A stretch of 30,687 nt of DNA from Methanobacteriota archaeon (GCA_005878665.1 VBLR01000121.1:1-30687), one strand, 5' to 3'. Shown: positions 1 to 8,657, numbered from the stretch's first letter. The notes: generated by a model from the letters alone, not told the origin. Translations and numbers: made by a program.

Positions 1-2617
1 CCGCGATCTCGCTCGGTTGGAATTGGATCGAGCTGATCTGGTCCGTCGGCATCACGCGTTCGAGGACCTTGCGGTGGAGCTCGCGCAAGAGAGCCGACCG
101 ATCCTCCATGAGGACGAGGTCGGAGACCCCTTGGAGCACGACGTTGTGGGCGAACGGGGATGGCAGGCTGCTGAAGTCGCTCTCGACCACCGCGATCTCG
201 CCCGCCTCGATCCGCCGGAGGATTTCGCGGGCGTGGTCCAGGTCCATGACCATATGGAGGATTTCGTTGTAGGTCTCCTTGACTACCGGGAAGTCTTCGA
301 TCTCATGAAGCCAGTCGAGCACCCGCTGGGACCGTAGCTGCTGCCGCCCGATCGAAACTTCGCGGCCCTTGTAGTTCCGGAGGATCATGAACGACCGTGT
401 CGCGCAGTGCCGGAAGCGCTGCTTGAACAGCTCCGTGTTGCGAATCGCGCGCCGCAGCAGGTCCTCGAGATTCTTGCTCGTGACGAGCTTCGTCAGGCCT
501 TTGAGCTCGATCCGCCGCGGGACCGTGATCATGAAGTTGTCGTCCGTCACGCTCACGCGGACGTTCGTGTGGTTGGCCTCCGTGACGGCGAACGCGAAGG
601 CGCGGCTCAGCGCGTCGTTCACGCGCCGGCCGAACGGGAAGTGGAAGATGACGTTCCGGTTCCCCTTCACGTCGAGGTACCCTTCGAGGAGGACCTGGCG
701 GTCCGTCGGGAGGTTCGGGATCAGCGCCTCCTGCTCCTGCACATACGAGACGAGCGATTGCGCGGACCCCGAGTCGACGCGGTACTCTTCCATCAGCCAA
801 GCCTTGGCGCCCTTCTCCCCGTCCTTCGCGATCTTCGCGGCGAGGTCGCGGCGGAACTCGCCGACGGCGATCGATAGGTCGAACGACCGAGGCAACATTT
901 CACCGGTCCACGAGGGCACCGTGGGCCGGCGTCCCGAGGCGTCTTTCACGTAGACGGAAGTCCCGCGTGCCCGAACGAACTGGTACGTGCGGCCGCCGAG
1001 GACGAAGATATCGCTCGGGCTCAGATACTCGACGAACTTCTCGCTCAGCTCCCCCAGGGGGGAACCTCGTTCCGAGAAGACGTGGTACGTCCCTTCTTCC
1101 GGGATCGTCCCGACGTTCGTGTAGTAGATCATCCGGGTGCCTTTCTTCTTCCCGATGCGGCCTTCCTCCTCGTCGAACCAGATCTTCGCGAACACCTTGA
1201 TGTCTGGATTGCGCGACGAGAGGTAGTCGAGGACCGCGAGGAAGTCCTTCTTCGTCAGGTCGTGGAAGCTGTGCGACCGCCGGACCAGCTCGAACGCCTC
1301 GTCGACGTCCCAGCGCTTCTCGAGTGACATCGCGACCAAGGCCTGGGCGAGGACATCGAGGGGATTGCTCGGGATGTCGACCCGGTCGATCCGGGCGTCG
1401 TACGCGGCCTTCGCCAGCGTCGCGCACTCCATGAGGTCCCAGGGCTCGAACGCGATCATTCGCCCGACGGCGGTGTCGCCGTACGCGTGGCCTGCGCGGC
1501 CGATTCGCTGGAGGCCTTTCGCGACGGACTTCGGTGAGCCGATTTGCACGACGAGGTCGATGTAGCCGATGTCGATTCCGAGTTCGAGGGAGGTGGACGA
1601 CACAGCCGCCTTCAGTTGACCGTCCTTGAGCTTCTGTTCGACCTCGAGACGGGTGACCTTCGACAGGGAGCCGTGGTGGGCCTCGAGGTCCTCCACGCCG
1701 CGTTCCTTCAGCCGGAAAGAAACATGTTCCGTCCCGCTCCGCGTGTTCGTGAAGATGAGCGTCGTGCGATGCTCGTCGATCAACTTGCTCAGGAGGTCGT
1801 ACATTCGGGCGTTCGCGACTTCCATGGGCACAGCCGTCATGTCGCGAACGGGGCACAGGACCGCGAGGTCGAGGTCCTTCCGCGTGTCGACCTCGACGAT
1901 GTACATGTCCCGCACCTTGCCGTTCTCGTAGCCCGCGAGGAACTTCGCCTCCTCCTCGATCGGCGCGATGGTCGCGCTCAAGCCGATCCGCACGAAGTCT
2001 CGCCCGGTCTGCTCGCGGAGACGCTCCAGGCAGATCGACAGCAGGGAACCGCGCTTCGACGAGCAGACCTCGTGAATCTCGTCGAGGATCACCCATTCGA
2101 CGTTTGCGAAGTGCTCGCGGAACTTCGGCGTGCTCAGGATGATCGCGATGCTCTCCGGCGTCGTGATGAAGATATGGGGCGGGTGCCGGACCTGCCTCTG
2201 TCGTTCTTGAGGCGAGGTGTCCCCCGACCGAACGCCGACCCGGATGAGGGGTTCGGGCTTGCCCTCTCTCTGCGCCAGTTGCGTCAGTTCACGGAGCGGC
2301 TCCTCGAGATTGCGGTTGATGTCGTTCGCGAGCGCCTTGAGGGGCGAGACGTAAAGGCAGTAGATGCGATCCTCGAGTTCGCCACGGAGTTGCTTGGCGT
2401 ACAGCTCGTTGATGATGGACAAGAAAGCGGTGAGCGTCTTGCCGCTCCCCGTCGGGGACGAGACGAGCACGCTCTTCCTCGCGTGGATGAGGGGCACGGC
2501 GTAAGCCTCGGGCTCCGTGAGGCCCTTGAACTTCGACCCAAACCAGTCGCCGACCAAGGGCTCCATGAGGCGGAGCACCTCCTCTTTGGTTGCGGCGGTA
2601 CGAACCTTATGTAACAA
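1..2617 (-). CDS. lhr: Lhr-like superfamily 2 DNA/RNA helicase, C-terminus cut by window edge
   Basis: ATP-dependent SF2 helicase of the archaeal large-helicase-related family, expected to unwind branched or damaged nucleic acid in the cytoplasm. About 870 residues are present, and the C-terminus lies beyond base 1. Translating the minus strand shows Walker A SPTGSGKT near residues 54-61, a motif Ia-like YVSPLKALAND, a DEIH box in VILDEIHEV, motif III as LSAT, and motif VI as QRIGRAGH. An Lhr-type central region follows. The TTG at 2617 is preferred: it has GAGGAA about 8 nt upstream, a T-rich TATA-like stretch near 2666-2675, and it keeps the conserved EVLRLMEPLVGDWF lead-in. An ATG at 2566 has a perfect GGAGGTG nine bases upstream and is a strong alternative. 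It stands alone, divergent from the next gene. The family call is secure; the start is not. Confidence 0.93.
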   Translation of the reverse strand, partial: MLHKVRTAATKEEVLRLMEPLVGDWFGSKFKGLTEPEAYAVPLIHARKSVLVSSPTGSGKTLTAFLSIINELYAKQLRGELEDRIYCLYVSPLKALANDINRNLEEPLRELTQLAQREGKPEPLIRVGVRSGDTSPQERQRQVRHPPHIFITTPESIAIILSTPKFREHFANVEWVILDEIHEVCSSKRGSLLSICLERLREQTGRDFVRIGLSATIAPIEEEAKFLAGYENGKVRDMYIVEVDTRKDLDLAVLCPVRDMTAVPMEVANARMYDLLSKLIDEHRTTLIFTNTRSGTEHVSFRLKERGVEDLEAHHGSLSKVTRLEVEQKLKDGQLKAAVSSTSLELGIDIGYIDLVVQIGSPKSVAKGLQRIGRAGHAYGDTAVGRMIAFEPWDLMECATLAKAAYDARIDRVDIPSNPLDVLAQALVAMSLEKRWDVDEAFELVRRSHSFHDLTKKDFLAVLDYLSSRNPDIKVFAKIWFDEEEGRIGKKKGTRMIYYTNVGTIPEEGTYHVFSERGSPLGELSEKFVEYLSPSDIFVLGGRTYQFVRARGTSVYVKDASGRRPTVPSWTGEMLPRSFDLSIAVGEFRRDLAAKIAKDGEKGAKAWLMEEYRVDSGSAQSLVSYVQEQEALIPNLPTDRQVLLEGYLDVKGNRNVIFHFPFGRRVNDALSRAFAFAVTEANHTNVRVSVTDDNFMITVPRRIELKGLTKLVTSKNLEDLLRRAIRNTELFKQRFRHCATRSFMILRNYKGREVSIGRQQLRSQRVLDWLHEIEDFPVVKETYNEILHMVMDLDHAREILRRIEAGEIAVVESDFSSLPSPFAHNVVLQGVSDLVLMEDRSALLRELHRKVLERVMPTDQISSIQFQPSEIA

Positions 2618-2818
2618 GCGGAATTCCTCGCGTAGGGTCGGAAATCATGGGGGATAGTGGCGGGTGCTAAAAGAGTTTGCGGGACGGATCTCAGAATGTG
2701 ACCTGGGTGGGAGGCTCACCCACCTGACGCGCTTCGGCCGCCCTCGGGCGGGAGAACCTTTGTATCGGCGCCCTCCATGATGGAATCTGGGCGTGAACCG
2801 AGCCTAGAGGTGAACAAG

Positions 2819-3298
2819 ATGGTCGTTGATTTCGAGGTGACACGGACTCCGAGCTACATCGTCGCATCGATCCTCAAGATTGGACCCTACCGCGAGGACA
2901 ACTTGCGGAGCGAGTTCGGGGAGCTGGTCTCATGGGCGAAGAAGCACCGCGTGCGCACAGGGAAGTGGATCATGTACGAGCATGACGGCCCGAATAGCCG
3001 CCGCCCCGGAAACCAGCGACGCTGGGAAGCGTGCCTCGAGATTCGCGGGAAGGCGAAGGCCGAGGGCCGGATCCGGATCAAGAAACTCCCCGCGCAGACC
3101 GTCGCGCATGTGGTTTTCAACCCGAACGTCGTCTCATCTCGCATCGTCTACCATGGCCTGGGAGATTGGATTTGGTGGCGTCTCAAGTATAAGGACTTCA
3201 AGCGAGCGGGGCCGACGCGCGAAGTGTATGATGGGGACCCGTGGACGAACACAAAGGCTTGGTCCAAAGCCGACGTCCAGGTCTTGGTCGAGAAGTGA
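2819..3298 (+). CDS. GyrI-like small-molecule-binding protein
   Basis: A stand-alone GyrI-like (AraC effector-binding) domain of 159 residues with no DNA-binding domain. Such proteins bind hydrophobic or cationic small molecules in the cytoplasm, and some hydrolyse them; the ligand here is unknown. The N-terminal strand VDFEVTRTPSYIVASI followed by GPYRE and FGELVSWAKKH is the typical first repeat, and KLPAQTVAHVVF matches the second-half strand. The ATG at 2819 is chosen because GAGGTGA lies 5 nt upstream; in-frame ATGs at 2777 and 2780 have no such site. It is a single-gene unit convergent with the HTH_10 regulator, whose stop lies 12 bases past this stop. Two tryptophans in DWIWWRLKYKDF near residues 121-132 may line a ligand pocket (inference). 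Confidence 0.8.
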   Translation: MVVDFEVTRTPSYIVASILKIGPYREDNLRSEFGELVSWAKKHRVRTGKWIMYEHDGPNSRRPGNQRRWEACLEIRGKAKAEGRIRIKKLPAQTVAHVVFNPNVVSSRIVYHGLGDWIWWRLKYKDFKRAGPTREVYDGDPWTNTKAWSKADVQVLVEK

Positions 3299-3310
3299 CG
3301 CTTACCTGCC

Positions 3311-4081
3311 TCAGTAGCGGTTCGGTCCCGAATCGATTCCGACCGGGCTCTCCCCGGCCGGTCCCTGAGTTCGCCGCAGGGCGGGAAGGGACGCGGACTC
3401 CGCACTCTGATCTCGAAGCTTGAGGAACGGATACGAGTTCTGCAGGATTTGCATCTCCGCTTTCCGAAGGTGCTCGCCGAACGTCGACCGCGAGACCCCC
3501 GCCCGCGCCGCGATCCGATCCATCTTTTCCCGTGCGGGCAGTTCAAACAGACCTCCCTCAAGGGCGCTGACCAAGATGTGGACCTGGCGGTCCGTGAGTC
3601 CTTCGAACAGATGGACGGGGATGGTCGTGAGCGAGTGAATCCGGTCTAACTGATCCCGGGCTCGGTGGGATAGCACGTCGACCTCCCCGGTCTTCTTGAC
3701 GTCGGCCACAAACCGGCGCAGGGCCGCAATCGTTGGAGAAACGACACGATAGGTCTCCCAGCCCCCGAAATAAATCGTGGGAGGGACGACCCACAGACCT
3801 CTTCGGTCGGCGATCTTCGTGACGGACGGCGGGTACGTCCAGCGCGCTTGATGGGTGACAACGAGTGCGGAGGTGCCTTCCTGGGTAATCCTTCGCGCAC
3901 CGATCGTCTCAAGCATGGCGCGCAGGACGCGTTGGAGATCCACGGCCGACGGCGCGGCGACGTGGAACACGTCGCTCTGCGTGCTTGTCCACAAGGCCAA
4001 TTCCACGTCCGGAAAGGCGACGGACAAGTCGCAGTATGGACAAGGGTGCTGGACCCGGACCCGGGTGTCCAAGAAGGGCAT
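3311..4081 (-). CDS. HTH_10 (bacterioopsin-activator type) transcriptional regulator
   Basis: Predicted archaeal DNA-binding regulator of about 256 residues. The C-terminal third holds an HTH_10 (Bat-type) domain: LTDRQVHILVSALEGG, then DRIAARAGVSRSTFGEHLRKAE as the helix-turn-helix. The N-terminal sensor region carries a CPYC motif (HPCPYCDLS near residues 12-20) that could bind metal or sense redox state, followed by a mixed alpha/beta region with no named fold recognised. The ATG at 4081 is chosen because the TATA-like TTTTTATC (4104-4111) lies about 25 bases before it, implying a leaderless transcript. An in-frame ATG at 4090 is the longer option. A perfect 16-bp palindrome sits just upstream of the TATA box and may be an autoregulatory operator. 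The target genes are unknown. Confidence 0.85.
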   Translation of the reverse strand: MPFLDTRVRVQHPCPYCDLSVAFPDVELALWTSTQSDVFHVAAPSAVDLQRVLRAMLETIGARRITQEGTSALVVTHQARWTYPPSVTKIADRRGLWVVPPTIYFGGWETYRVVSPTIAALRRFVADVKKTGEVDVLSHRARDQLDRIHSLTTIPVHLFEGLTDRQVHILVSALEGGLFELPAREKMDRIAARAGVSRSTFGEHLRKAEMQILQNSYPFLKLRDQSAESASLPALRRTQGPAGESPVGIDSGPNRY

Positions 4082-4102
4082 TACGGACACATCGCGTGTG
4101 GC

Positions 4103-4133
4103 GATAAAAAGGCTGGTACCGCCCTAGGGCGGT
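4103..4133 (-). promoter_or_regulatory. TATA box with abutting 16-bp perfect palindrome
   Basis: ACCGCCCTAGGGCGGT (4118-4133) is a perfect 16-bp palindrome. On the minus strand it is followed after six bases by CTTTTTATCG, the apparent TATA box of the HTH_10 gene. Two readings compete. It may be an operator at the TFB-recognition position for the HTH_10 protein. Alternatively, hairpin plus T-tract may terminate the sixA/methyltransferase transcript that ends at 4184. Both may be true. Confidence 0.55.
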
Positions 4134-4183
4134 TCTGAGGCAAAGCCCAGTCGGATCACGCGACGGAGTGACTCGGGATCGGG

Positions 4184-4980
4184 CTAGGGGATGCGCATCC
4201 CGATCAGGCTCGACGTCCCGCGATGCCACACCTTCGTACCAAACGCTCGAGCAAGGGCACGCGCCGCTTCCGGATTCACCCCTGTGTTGTCGGCGACGAC
4301 AATCGAGAGCCGGAACGGAGCTTCGGCCGAATGGTTTCAAACTCGAATGCGAGGTGCTCGGGAGTCCAGGGGCTATCGTGGCAGTACAGGTCGATCGAGG
4401 GGAGGCGATTGATGAGTCGCGGGAGAACGTCCTCGCTCCTTCCCTTTCGCAAGGCCCACCTGGCCTTCAATCGGGAGGGGATCGCCCACCCGGAATCTTT
4501 GCCACGTGGAACGCTCCAGGAGAGCTCCCCTCTGGCCCTCTTTGCTGCTTTTTGATATTGCGGCAAGTCAATTGAATGGAGTCGACCTCGCGCGTTTCGC
4601 TCGAGACCCATCAGGATGTGCGCCGAGGACAGGCCGGAGGAGACGCCGGATTCGACGGCGTCGCGCGTGCACTGCGTCCGCGTAATGAGATACAACTCCA
4701 ACGGCGCGGGGAACTGAGCGTAGTACGTGCGGCCCGTGCGTTGGAGCGCACGATGGATCGATCGTTCGGCGGAGACGAGGTCGGTGATTTCATTTAACAT
4801 GACAAGGATTTCGCCCGTCTCGCGTTCGGTTATATGTTTCAGCCATTCAGTATCCGGAAGGGCCCTTCTCCCGAGGAGTTCGACGATTTCCTTCTCCGTC
4901 TTCGCGTCCGGCGACGGTCGTCTTGCGTTCCTCCGAGACCCCAACGAATCCGCCTCCACCGGACTTCCTAACTGGGCCAC
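4184..4980 (-). pseudogene. Class I SAM-dependent methyltransferase (Methyltransf_24 type), frameshifted
   Basis: The first frame, from a GTG at 4980, runs 234 residues to a TGA at 4276. It shows a glycine-rich SAM-binding segment (VESGVSSGLSSAHILMG), an acidic end to strand 2 (LHSIDLP), GRSEDVLPRL, and IDLYCHDSPWTPEH, ending FETIRPKLRSG followed by junk. Moving to another frame at about 4303-4308, within GGCTCTCGATTG, restores the family ending SIVVADNTGVNPEAARALA...WHRGTSSLIGMRIP and stops at a TAG at 4184-4186. A TC duplication or a one-base deletion explains the break. The start overlaps the sixA stop by 13 bases, suggesting translational coupling. The substrate is unknown; relatives modify sugars or antibiotics. 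It is either a genuine pseudogene or an assembly error. Confidence 0.8.
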
Positions 4981-5477
4981 TGCTTGCCGTCAAACGATTG
5001 CAGCGGCGGAAGGAGCCACCGCAAGGAGCCTTTGGCGTGCCCAGGAAGTCCCTTGCATTGAATGCCGGCGATCGCACCCGTGTGTAGCCTGATTTCCGAC
5101 TCGGCCCCGAGGAGATCGGCAACGAGATGGTCGATCAGCGGCAAGTGCGAGACGAGCGCGACGCTCTCGGCCGATCTCAATTTTCGAAGGGTTGCGTAGA
5201 CTTCGGTGACTGGTCTTTCCCCGAGCAAACACGGTTCAACTTGAATCTCTGACTTCAGGTCAAGCGCTTGGCGTGCGATCTCGGCGGTCTCCTTGGCGCG
5301 AGCCAACGGACTCGAGAGAATCAGTCCCGGTCGGAAGCCCAGTTCCTTCTCCGCCACGGACACGACCCGTTTCGCCCACAGCCTGCCGTCTGCCGTGAGA
5401 TGCCGTTCCTCGGTGGCATGCCCCTTCCCTTTCGTCGGCGCTTCGGACTCCCCATGTCGAACGATGTACACCAACAT
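4968..5477 (-). CDS. sixA: SixA-like histidine phosphatase
   Basis: Small cytoplasmic phosphatase of the histidine phosphatase (phosphoglycerate mutase-like) superfamily, 169 residues, close to the SixA length. The N-terminal VRHGES near residues 6-11 gives the phospho-accepting histidine, LSSPLARAKETAEI matches the second arginine motif, and VSHLP near residues 115-119 provides the second catalytic histidine. SixA enzymes remove phosphate from histidine phosphotransfer domains, but the substrate in an archaeon is unknown. It begins with ATG at 5477 without an obvious Shine-Dalgarno site and overlaps the downstream methyltransferase start, so the two are probably one transcript. Confidence 0.88.
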   Translation of the reverse strand: MLVYIVRHGESEAPTKGKGHATEERHLTADGRLWAKRVVSVAEKELGFRPGLILSSPLARAKETAEIARQALDLKSEIQVEPCLLGERPVTEVYATLRKLRSAESVALVSHLPLIDHLVADLLGAESEIRLHTGAIAGIQCKGLPGHAKGSLRWLLPPLQSFDGKQWPS

Positions 5478-5537
5478 GTCTTTCGGGATGGAGCGAGCGC
5501 TACAAGCGAATTCTACCGCCCAAGGGCGGCTTCGTCT

Positions 5538-6707
5538 TCACGGATGCTCAATGATCATCGATACCGCGTTGCCGCCGCCGAGGCATAGGGTGGCGAGCCC
5601 TCGCTTCGCGCCGCGGTCCTTCATCGCGTACGCCAAGGTCGTGAGGACTCTCGCACCGCTGCAGCCAATCGGATGGCCGAGAGCCACTGCGCCACCGTTC
5701 ACGTTGAGCTTCTCGTGCGGAATCCCGAGTTCCCGCATCACCGCGAGGCTCGCCGCAGCATACGCTTCATTGTGCTCGAACAGATCAATGTCGTCGACGG
5801 ACAGGCCCGTCTTCTTCAGCAGTTTCCGGACTCCGGGGATTGGCGCCTCCATAACCCACTCGGGTTTGACCCCGGCCGTGTTGTAGGCGACAACGCGGGC
5901 GAGTGGCGTGACGCCATGGCGGTCCGCGGCCTCGCGGGACAGCACGACCATCGCGGCACCCCCGTCGCTCAACTGGGACGCGTTGCCCGCGGTTACCTGT
6001 CCGCCCTCTCGGAAGACGGGCGGCAGCTTCGCGAGCTTCTCGAGGGACGTGTCGATCCGGATCCCTTCATCGACCTCGACGCGGCCGGCGCCAGGCACGT
6101 CGACGGGCACGATCTGCTCCCGAAACCGACCTTCCTGGGTCGCGGACGCGGCCCGACGATGGCTCTCGAGGGCGAATCGATCCATCTCTTCCCGGCTGAT
6201 CTTGAATCGCTCCGCGACGATCTCTCCGGTGACGCCCATGTGGAACTGGTTGTAGGCGTCCCAGAGGCCGTCGTGGACCATCGAGTCGATGAACGGCACG
6301 TTGTTGATCCCGATCCCCCAGCGGGCCTCCTTGACCAGGTAGGGAGCCCGGCTCATCGACTCCATGCCCCCGGCGAGGAGGATATCCGCCGAACCCGCTC
6401 GAATCATGTCCGATGCGAACATGACTGCTTGCAATCCGGAGCCGCATACCTTGTTGATGGTCACGGCACCGACGCGATCCGGCAGGCCGGCGGACAGCGC
6501 GGCTTGGCGCGCCGGGTTCTGGCCCAGTCCCGCGGAAATCACGTTGCCCATGATGACCTCTTCGATGTCGGAGGGGACGAGGCCGGCGCGGTTCACCGCC
6601 TCCGCGATGACCGTACTGCCGAGCTTAATCGCCTCGACGTTCCGGAAGGCCCGCCCGTACTTGCCCACCGGGGTGCGGCAGGCTCCCGCGAGAACAATGT
6701 CTGTCAC
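5538..6707 (-). CDS. Acetyl-CoA C-acetyltransferase (thiolase)
   Basis: Thiolase II family enzyme that condenses two acetyl-CoA, or cleaves 3-ketoacyl-CoA, in the cytoplasm. The 389-residue length is standard. The nucleophilic cysteine is C88 in NKVCGSGLQAV, the histidine motif is GGAVALGHPIGCSGAR, and the second catalytic cysteine is in CLGGGNA near the C-terminus. NEAYAAA matches the family NEAFA motif. The GTG at 6707 is chosen because GGAGGT lies seven bases upstream and the protein then begins TDIVLAGACRTPVG as in homologues; a much longer open frame upstream is not coding. It lacks the neighbouring HMG-CoA synthase and DUF35 genes typical of the archaeal mevalonate-type thiolase, so a role in fatty-acid or polyester metabolism is equally possible. 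Confidence 0.93.
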   Translation of the reverse strand: MTDIVLAGACRTPVGKYGRAFRNVEAIKLGSTVIAEAVNRAGLVPSDIEEVIMGNVISAGLGQNPARQAALSAGLPDRVGAVTINKVCGSGLQAVMFASDMIRAGSADILLAGGMESMSRAPYLVKEARWGIGINNVPFIDSMVHDGLWDAYNQFHMGVTGEIVAERFKISREEMDRFALESHRRAASATQEGRFREQIVPVDVPGAGRVEVDEGIRIDTSLEKLAKLPPVFREGGQVTAGNASQLSDGGAAMVVLSREAADRHGVTPLARVVAYNTAGVKPEWVMEAPIPGVRKLLKKTGLSVDDIDLFEHNEAYAAASLAVMRELGIPHEKLNVNGGAVALGHPIGCSGARVLTTLAYAMKDRGAKRGLATLCLGGGNAVSMIIEHP

Positions 6708-6748
6708 AACCGGGACCTCCGCACGTTGAGCAACGAAACGCCGCACTA

Positions 6749-7699
6749 TTAAGATGTTGTCCGATGGGAGCGAAACCAGTCCATCGTTCGACGGACTCCC
6801 TCCTCGTAAGGCGTCTGAGGATGGGGCGTACCCGTCAAGGACCGGTAGAGGGATCCGTCGAGCAAGACCGGGTCGTCGAACAAGTACGCCATTTCGTACG
6901 CGGAGCGTGCCAAACGGTTGAACAGGCCGACGAATCGAAACGTCCGCCGACCGAACACCCGAATCGTCGGTTCTCTCCGGCCGACCGACGCGTAGACAAG
7001 ACGGATGAATTCCCGTGGCGTGATGGGATGGGGGCCGGGGACGTGGACGGCGCGGCCGTGAGCCGCCGGCGTCGCGACGAGTTTCAACATCGCCTCGGCG
7101 GCATCGTCGATGAGGACGAATTCGTGCGGTGCGTCCGCATCCAATGGCCATCGGCATGGCTGCCCGTGGACGGCTCCCTCAAAAATCGGCCGGAAGATCT
7201 CATGCATGATGCCAGGACCGTAGAAGTCCGGATACCGCGGCAGGACCAGTCGCACCCTCCCGTCGCGGTGGGCTTGGAGGAACATTTGCTCAACATGCAA
7301 CCGCACTTTGCCCTTCTGGGTGTTCGGCTCCCGCGGATGGTCTTCCAGCACGGGCCTCGATCGCGGGTGGCCGTAGACGTACACGTTGCCCGGGAACGCC
7401 AAGATGGCTCCTGCCGCCTCCGCCGCCGCGAGCGCATTCTCCGCGAGCGCCGGCACAAGTCGAGGCCACTCGGGGTACGGGACATTCGCCGCGTGCACGA
7501 CCACGTCGGCGCCGCGGGCGGCCTCGACCACCGACTCCCGTGATTGTAAATCCGCGTGGACAACCTCCGTACCGGCGGGGAATCGATCCGCTCCGGCCGA
7601 TGGCCGGACGACGGCTCGGACTCGATGCCCCGCGAATCGGGCCCGCCGGACGACCGCCCCGCCGATCGATCCTTTCGCGCCGAGGACGACCACCTCCAT
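6749..7699 (-). CDS. NAD(P)-dependent epimerase/dehydratase family protein
   Basis: Extended short-chain dehydrogenase of 316 residues with an N-terminal Rossmann fold: MEVVVLGAKGSIGG gives the GxxGxxG-like nucleotide loop, and ADVVVHAANVPYPEW the strand-4 motif. The usual YxxxK pair is not intact where expected; the region reads TQKGKVRLHVEQ, with no tyrosine four residues before a lysine. Together with LPRYPDFYGPGI and VLIDDAAEAML this matches NAD-dependent epimerases acting on sugars or NmrA-like regulators. The ATG at 7699 fits the fold start. It lies 41 bases upstream of the thiolase start on the same strand, so co-transcription is possible. The substrate is not identifiable, and loss of the catalytic tyrosine may mean a binding or atypical function. 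Confidence 0.82.
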   Translation of the reverse strand: MEVVVLGAKGSIGGAVVRRARFAGHRVRAVVRPSAGADRFPAGTEVVHADLQSRESVVEAARGADVVVHAANVPYPEWPRLVPALAENALAAAEAAGAILAFPGNVYVYGHPRSRPVLEDHPREPNTQKGKVRLHVEQMFLQAHRDGRVRLVLPRYPDFYGPGIMHEIFRPIFEGAVHGQPCRWPLDADAPHEFVLIDDAAEAMLKLVATPAAHGRAVHVPGPHPITPREFIRLVYASVGRREPTIRVFGRRTFRFVGLFNRLARSAYEMAYLFDDPVLLDGSLYRSLTGTPHPQTPYEEGVRRTMDWFRSHRTTS

Positions 7700-7853
7700 G
7701 CCGGGCCGACAGTTCCGATTGACCGATAAGGCTGACGCGAGATCCTTGCCGGATCGACCTACGTGCACGATGCATGCACAAGCCCGCCTTATGCCGCCCG
7801 GGCAACGGTTGGGCGTCTCGACCCGCCTCGGTGAGGCGGGTGAGGTGCGAACG

Positions 7854-8657
7854 ATGGGAAACGGAATCAAACTGGGGCCGCGCGCGACGATCCTGCTGGT
7901 CGTCCTGTTGGCGGCCAGCGCGGTGGGCATCTTGACGCCCACCTTGAGCAACACGGTGTCGAAAGACGTGCAGGTAACGGGCTTCGCCGTCACTTTGACC
8001 GTGGACGGCATCCCGGAGACCGTCGCCCCGGGCGACGTGTTCCGCGTGACCGCGACCCTGGCGAACAACGCGAACCGGCCGGTCCCGGCGGTCTTGCGGA
8101 TGGAGGTCCGGAACCCGAACAACACGGTCCCCGGCGAGCTGACCGTCTACGCGGGCTGCGGCGCCGAGGAAGTCGTGTCCGGAACGCGGCTGATTTACTA
8201 CATCGGCTGGCAGGGGCCGCTCCTCGCGCCGAAGGGGACGAGCTTCGCGGCGGGAACGAACTTGGGCACACTGGACAGTGCGATCGGATCGGCGGAATAT
8301 TGGCCCGCGGTCCTCCATGAGATCCAGGAGCGGGACCCCGCCGGATACGCGTCCCTGGTGGTCCCGGGCCTGAACGCCTCGGCCGGCGTCCGCAGCTCCG
8401 GATCGGCCATGCTGAAAGCCCTGAACTATTACGCGATGGTGGTCTCGTCCAACGGCGAGAGCCCGAACCTCGCGGACTGGACGCTCAGCTCGGTCTTCTC
8501 GGAGCGATTCGTGGCGTTCGGCGGCGCGGCTCAGGACGGCTTCCTGGTGGAGGTCCACCCGCAGTCTCGCGGGAGCTTCATCTTCAAGCTCTGGGCCGAG
8601 CGACCGGATGCACTCGGGATGCCCGACCACCCCACCTACACCTGCGGGCCGCTCTGA
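7854..8657 (+). CDS. Exported or membrane-anchored protein of unknown function
   Basis: A 267-residue protein that I do not recognise. The ATG at 7854 is supported by GAGGTG six bases upstream. Residues 9-33 form a positively preceded hydrophobic segment (RATILLVVLLAASAVGIL), a signal peptide or N-terminal anchor. The rest is predicted extracellular. Residues about 40-90 look like a beta-sandwich of the CARDB/DUF11 type used in archaeal surface proteins, with ETVAPGDVFRVTATLANNAN resembling a conserved strand pair. Cysteines occur in YAGCGAEE and at the very end (YTCGPL), so a disulfide is possible. Asn-X-Ser/Thr sites (NNTV, NASA) allow N-glycosylation. It is divergent from the epimerase and followed by a hairpin-plus-T terminator. 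A cell-envelope role is inference. Confidence 0.7.
   Translation: MGNGIKLGPRATILLVVLLAASAVGILTPTLSNTVSKDVQVTGFAVTLTVDGIPETVAPGDVFRVTATLANNANRPVPAVLRMEVRNPNNTVPGELTVYAGCGAEEVVSGTRLIYYIGWQGPLLAPKGTSFAAGTNLGTLDSAIGSAEYWPAVLHEIQERDPAGYASLVVPGLNASAGVRSSGSAMLKALNYYAMVVSSNGESPNLADWTLSSVFSERFVAFGGAAQDGFLVEVHPQSRGSFIFKLWAERPDALGMPDHPTYTCGPL

Noticed and set aside
1544..2614. Long plus-strand open frame (356 codons)
   Set aside because: Antisense to the helicase; an Asp/Arg/Val-rich translation with no motifs, as GC-rich mirror frames give. The minus strand has every SF2 motif.
5673..6752. 359-codon plus-strand open frame
   Set aside because: Antisense to the thiolase, which has intact catalytic motifs; no family features in the mirror frame.
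6708..7157. N-terminal extension of the thiolase frame
   Set aside because: Overlaps the epimerase gene; a GGAGGT site and the family N-terminus fix the start at 6707.
7700..8125. N-terminal extension of the epimerase frame
   Set aside because: It overlaps the divergent exported-protein gene and lacks any family similarity before MEVVVLGAKG.
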